A stretch of DNA of 64,000 nucleotides from Rhyacichthys aspro (taxonomy: Eukaryota > Chordata > Actinopteri > Gobiiformes > Rhyacichthyidae), in assembly GCA_036850595.1 (NCBI GenBank), contig CM072156.1, forward strand, positions 18,775,483 through 18,839,482, in the 5' to 3' direction. This document shows, in pieces, positions 59,943-64,000 of the stretch (positions within the stretch are counted from its first letter, which is position 1; each line of letters starts with the position of its first letter). Position numbers and translations under genes: made by a program. Under the pieces are notes generated by a model that saw only the letters and a list, made by a program, of their open reading frames with translations, searched no databases and had not been told where the DNA came from.

Positions 59943-62832
59943 GTAATGTAACATATTCGGAGTAGTTAATAATATGATACCCAAATGCTGTTCAGTTGCC
60001 GCCGTAGGTCACCGCTGAATGTGTTGTTATAGCGTTATTAGCTAATGTTAGCAGTTTAGCATGGTCTTTATTTAGCTTGCTGACTTTACATATTTGGGCA
60101 GGAAGTCAGTAATAGTTCAGTTTAGGAAATCAAATCAGATAGCTTGAGCAGTAGAGTAAAAGAATACCATTGTTTAATTTGTCATTTTGTGAGTGTTTCT
60201 AAACGATCTAGCTAGATGCAGCGTGTTAGTAATATGATCTTGGCTTGTTGTTTTGACAGCTGATGAGAGGAAGGCATGATTCAAAAGTACACAATGTGAG
60301 CGTAAATAGGACAACACAGTACTCTAATGTCCCAGCTAGAACAAGCCAATTGTAATAAACTTTAAGGATTTTAAGGATACACACATACATAATGAAGCAT
60401 AGCCACAATAGATTATATTTTGTATTCATAGTATGTATGTATGTATGTATTCATTTCACTATGTTGACTCACAATTATAGAATTACAAATTAATCACAAA
60501 CTGACTACACCAGGCTTTGTTTCTTCTAGATTTTTGTTAAATGTGCTTAAATTTTCATGACTACTTTCATGCCATTTTCTCCTTAGCTCACACTACCTCC
60601 CGTCCCAGTGTTTACCAGGCACTTATATACATCAGATTAGTTGTCATTTCCAGTCCACTCAAAAACTTTAATGTGTAATCTTTAAATGACACAAAGCTGT
60701 AATAACTGCACATGTGATCTATTTCTCTGGCCACAGAGGTTATGTGACTACGTGTGTGATCTTCTTTTGGAGGAGTCCAACGTTCAGCCTGTTTCCACGC
60801 CAGTAACAGTATGTGGAGACATACATGGACAGGTAAATGCATGATTAATACTGATATACATATGTCACACGTACATTAATTATCTTTATATTTTAGGCTG
60901 TAGGTAAAATGTCTATAAAGTCTATTTTTTCTGTCCTAGTTTTACGATCTTTGTGAACTTTTTCGAACTGGTGGCCAAGTTCCTGACACAAATTACATTT
61001 TCATGGTTTGTATATTCTTAAATTAAAATAGAACGCTTTTTATCATGAGGTGATTAATTTGAACCCTCTGTGTCTTCAGGGGGATTTTGTTGACCGAGGC
61101 TACTACAGTTTGGAAACATTCACCTATCTGCTAGTGCTCAAAGCCAAGTGGCCTGACCGTATAACACTTCTGAGGGGAAACCATGAGAGCAGACAGATCA
61201 CACAAGTTTATGGCTTTTATGGTGAGGCTCAGTGAACTCAGTATAAGAACACTAATGAGACATTTTTTAAGTAATTAATGTGTGTTTGTGTGTTTTTTTG
61301 GGGGTTTTTTTTAGATGAATGTCAGACCAAATATGGAAACGCAAATGCCTGGCGTTATTGCACCAAAGTGTTTGATATGTTAACAGTTGCAGCTGTAAGT
61401 ATGAGAGTCCTGCAACACTGTTATCTGTCTTCATCACATTACCATATTGCATATATGATATATTAAAGGGCAACACAATCCTATTCATAGCCTTAAAAGT
61501 GTGACCAATGGAGCCACTATTGCACGTCTTTATGTTGTCCAGTATTCTTACTGGGGTTGCAATAGAGACAACTTTAAAATCTCAGTTAGTCTTGGAGATA
61601 GAAATCTCAGGATATTAGACAAGTCTAGCCTAGACCACATGTGGTTTATTTGTCCATATCATTCTTGTAAAAAGAGCTGTTGTTTAATTTGAAAATATCC
61701 CTCTGACTCTGCCTCTTTCACCAGATCAGACTATTCCATGAATTTGGACTTGGCATAAGACTGGACTTTGTATCTTTGGATTTTATAACAAATTTTGTAT
61801 AGTCTGGTCTCGGTCATAACTTGTCTTGGTAAATGTGGTCTTGAATACAACAGTTATTCTAACTATGTCTTTTTGTGTTTAATGTCAGCTTATGGACGAG
61901 CAGATCCTTTGTGTCCATGGAGGCCTTTCTCCAGACATCAAAACTTTAGACCAGATTCGGACAATTGAGCGGAACCAGGAGATCCCTCACAAAGGAGCGT
62001 TTTGTGACCTGGTGTGGTCCGACCCTGAAGATGTGGACACCTGGGCCATCAGCCCAAGAGGAGCTGGCTGGCTGTTTGGAGCAAAAGTCACAAATGAGGT
62101 ACATTTATCCTCGTTAATATGGTTAATAATGTTTGTATTAAAAGGATTTAAGTTGGAAACAAGCAGCAAAAAGAAAAAAAGTAAACTTGGATGCTAGAGA
62201 GACCTGTGCCTATGTATTCTACACTTGTGTATAATCATATTTATATCTGTTTGACTAGTTTCAAATGAATGGCCAGTGCTAAATTGTCACACCAGTTGTG
62301 TAAAGTGAATATCAAAATTTATAATAGGAATATTCAGATTCTTTCAAATGGCAAATAATCACACCTGTATCTGGAAGTATTTTGGATTCAGTTATCCTTT
62401 CACTTCAGCTTTTTACTCATGAACAATTAGCATATACAAGCAAGTTTAATGGATTTTAGGCCTCAGTCTGAGCATTGCCTCAATATATTCTGTAATAATG
62501 ATAAAGACCAAAAATATAACTTTGACAAAGAAATGTTTTCATCTTTTGTAACCTGTTCCTATGTCACGTCTTTTAATCTGCAGTTTGTTCACATCAACAA
62601 CCTGAAGCTGATCTGCCGTGCTCACCAACTCGTCCACGAAGGCTACAAGTTCATGTTCGATGAGAAACTCGTGACTGTGTGGTCGGCCCCTAACTACTGC
62701 TATCGCTGTGGCAACATCGCCTCCATCATGGTCTTCAAAAACGCTGACACCAGAGAGCCCAAACTCTTCAGAGCTGTGCCTGACTCTGAGAGGGTCATTC
62801 CACCTCGAACAACCACGCCGTATTTCCTTTAG
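59868..62832 (+). CDS. ppp6c: PPP6C, serine/threonine protein phosphatase 6 catalytic subunit
   Basis: Seven exons (59868-59942, 60737-60832, 60940-61005, 61080-61221, 61315-61394, 61889-62098, 62584-62832) join with GT-AG introns into 305 codons, the exact length of the vertebrate protein. The PPP-family metal and catalytic motifs are present: GDIHGQ (52-57), GDFVDRG (80-86), RGNHES (111-116), and later HGGLSP and the SAPNYCYR segment. The C-terminus is TPYFL; the final Tyr-Phe-Leu is the carboxyl-methylation type tail of PP2A-like phosphatases. The N-terminus MAPLDLDKYAEIAKQCKYLP distinguishes it from PP2A and PP4. PP6 works in the cytoplasm and nucleus with SAPS (PPP6R) and ankyrin-repeat subunits, controlling Aurora A, cell-cycle and innate signalling targets. 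No defects were seen. Confidence 0.97.
60737..60832 (+). CDS. ppp6c: ppp6c exon 2
   Basis: Residues 26-57, ending in GDIHGQ, the first metal-binding motif. Acceptor ggccacag, donor gtaaat, phase 0. Confidence 0.95.
60940..61005 (+). CDS. ppp6c: ppp6c exon 3
   Basis: Residues 58-79, FYDLCELFRTGGQVPDTN then YIFM. Acceptor tctgtcctag, donor gtttgt. Confidence 0.95.
61080..61221 (+). CDS. ppp6c: ppp6c exon 4
   Basis: Carries GDFVDRGYYSLET and LLRGNHESR, the catalytic core motifs. It ends after one base of a codon (phase 1). Confidence 0.95.
61315..61394 (+). CDS. ppp6c: ppp6c exon 5
   Basis: Encodes DECQTKYGNANAWRYCTKVF and DMLTVAA. The acceptor follows a long T/G tract (61289-61314). Confidence 0.95.
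61889..62098 (+). CDS. ppp6c: ppp6c exon 6
   Basis: Seventy codons from LMDEQILCVHGGLSPDIKTL to KVTNE. It contains the HGGLSP motif and the WSDP segment. Confidence 0.95.
62584..62832 (+). CDS. ppp6c: ppp6c exon 7 (C-terminus)
   Basis: Encodes FVHINNLKLICRAHQLVHEG, the WSAPNYCYRCGN segment and the C-terminal TPYFL, then TAG. Confidence 0.95.
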   Translation, partial: FVHINNLKLICRAHQLVHEGYKFMFDEKLVTVWSAPNYCYRCGNIASIMVFKNADTREPKLFRAVPDSERVIPPRTTTPYFL

Positions 62833-63362
62833 ACAGAAACAGACTGCAGTGCCATGTGTTCTGTGCACAGATCCTATCGGGACAGTGGCATTGGTATTTT
62901 GAACTCGATGGTTGGAAATAGTCTTTCATTCGCACTTGTCAAAACGTATGAATTTTGTATAGTATGTATATTCAATGCTTTTCTTGGTGCCAACTGTCAA
63001 TTGTATTTACCAGTCTGCTGACATATGCCATTTGTTCTACATATCTATTAACTGACACATTAAAAATAAGCAAGTTGGCCCAACAGTGTGACATGCTGTT
63101 AAATTATTTTATAAAAGAAGGATTAAAACAAACAAGTTCATTGACTGTAAAATGTTCATATATTTGTAGATATTCTTTTTACTTTTACCCTAATGGTCCA
63201 CTCTGCTGAGGAGATGGAAAGTGTTGTTAAAGTACAATGTTTTATTTTGCCATTGTAATGTATTAAAGCCTGTGTAAGCACTGCACCAAACTATGGGTTT
63301 TTGACACAACTGTTGAACCAGTTGAGTTAAACACAGTGTTATTATGCGATCTTACAAATAAA
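62833..63362 (+). other. ppp6c: ppp6c 3' UTR
   Basis: Non-coding sequence ending at the candidate polyadenylation signals. Confidence 0.6.
63357..63362 (+). terminator. ppp6c: ppp6c polyadenylation signal candidate
   Basis: AATAAA lies about 525 bases after the stop. A weaker ATTAAA lies at 63262-63267 and could be used for a shorter transcript. Confidence 0.55.
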
Positions 63363-63830
63363 GAAATGACTGTGTAAAAGTACTATTGCTATTTATTAGT
63401 AACATTTAAATGCCAATTCAGAGGGTATATATATTTTTAATTTCTTAGATTTCTATTTATTTAGCCCTGCGTTGACCTTTACAGTTTTGACCTATTTCTT
63501 TTCCAAACTGTAATTATTAAACGTTAGTGCACGGGTATAACATTTACTTTCACGTTGGCTAGCACTATGCTAATGCTGGATGTGATCTTACAATATGGGT
63601 AATTACAGTTAGTGCTTTCCACTGTACTTTTATTTAGTAAGTTTTTTATGATGATGATGATTATTATGATGATTATGGTTATTATTATTATTATTATGTT
63701 GTGATATTTCCGTTTTGGCAGCCATTGTTCCTTTTTCTTTTCACGCGCTGTGACATTACAACCAGTAGAGGGCGTTTATTGTAAAAGCACAAACCATTCT
63801 ACACTCCCAAAATTCCCACGAAGTAGAAAA
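63363..63830. other. Intergenic spacer with an (ATG/ATT)n simple repeat
   Basis: A degenerate trinucleotide tract lies at 63647-63697. A cagtagagggcg phrase at about 63762-63773 is a frequent fish repeat fragment. No gene was recognised. Confidence 0.5.
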
Positions 63831-63834
63831 ACGG

Positions 63835-63962
63835 GCCGCCACACCCCCTCTTTCATCTGACCAATCAGCGCAGACGTAACCAAGACGTGGGCGGTCACCT
63901 GTTTGGAGATGATTACGTGTAGCTCACATAGCAGCAGCAGCTAGCAGCTTGTCAGACGAGAA
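63835..63962 (+). promoter_or_regulatory. Probable promoter and non-coding first exon of the next gene
   Basis: The segment is GC-richer than its flanks, with ccaat at 63861-63865, a gacgta CRE-like half site near 63872 and a gtgggcgg GC-type box near 63888. A good splice donor (GAA then gtaagtag) follows at 63963. No coding sequence is visible before the window ends, so the gene cannot be named. Confidence 0.4.
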
Positions 63963-64000
63963 GTAAGTAGTTTATCGACTGTCAACACGATAGCTTCCAT

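Noticed and set aside
63835..63999. Naming the edge promoter as hspa5 because of human gene order
   Set aside because: The ER stress element spacing (CCAAT, nine bases, CCACG) is not met by the CCAAT at 63861, and no coding sequence is visible.
1..64000. CRISPR arrays, bacterial operons, rRNA genes or intact tRNA genes
   Set aside because: None found. All repeats fit microsatellites, transposons or degenerate tRNA-derived SINEs, and the genes have spliceosomal introns.

Overview
This is vertebrate nuclear DNA, almost certainly from a teleost fish. Three multi-exon protein genes can be reconstructed exon by exon with GT-AG introns: a TNF-superfamily ligand closest to TNFSF15 (minus strand, 1124-4092), MEGF9 (minus strand, 20691-57098) and the catalytic subunit of protein phosphatase 6, PPP6C (plus strand, 59868-62832). 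In human, TNFSF15, MEGF9 and PPP6C all lie on 9q32-q33, so the window is a compacted piece of a conserved block. The mobile-element mix (Tc1, DIRS, Penelope-like, L1-like and L2/Rex-like LINE fragments, tRNA-type SINEs, hAT-type foldback elements) is typical of fish.

Region by region: 1-4.1 kb holds the TNF ligand, a type II membrane cytokine whose stalk is encoded by two tandemly duplicated small exons. From 4.68 to about 24.3 kb is a dense graveyard of transposon fragments: a DIRS recombinase piece, an L1-like ORF1 and ORF2 remnant, an internally deleted Tc1, several LINE pieces in both orientations, a STIP1 C-terminal copy inside a chimeric open frame, a TA-flanked inverted-repeat element, a second Tc1, a hAT-type foldback element with a clean 8-bp target duplication, and a Penelope-like endonuclease fragment. 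Two copies of an unclassified dispersed repeat lie about 10 kb apart. The last three elements and one of these copies lie around or inside the last MEGF9 intron.

MEGF9 occupies six coding exons over 36 kb: a signal peptide and Ser/Thr-rich exon, four exons of laminin-type EGF modules, and a last exon with a mucin-like stalk, the transmembrane helix and a highly conserved cytoplasmic tail. Its 15.9-kb second intron has few recognisable repeats. A GC/CCAAT promoter precedes exon 1 at about 57.26 kb. An L2-like LINE 3' fragment separates MEGF9 from PPP6C, which is complete (305 residues, seven exons) with an ETS-type site just upstream. The last 180 bases look like the promoter and first non-coding exon of another gene on the plus strand.

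The three genes do not form a pathway: they are a secreted or membrane ligand, an EGF-domain membrane protein and a housekeeping phosphatase that share a chromosomal neighbourhood. I found no new multi-gene system. The most interesting items are the duplicated TNF stalk exons, the STIP1 chimeric frame and the well-delimited foldback element.
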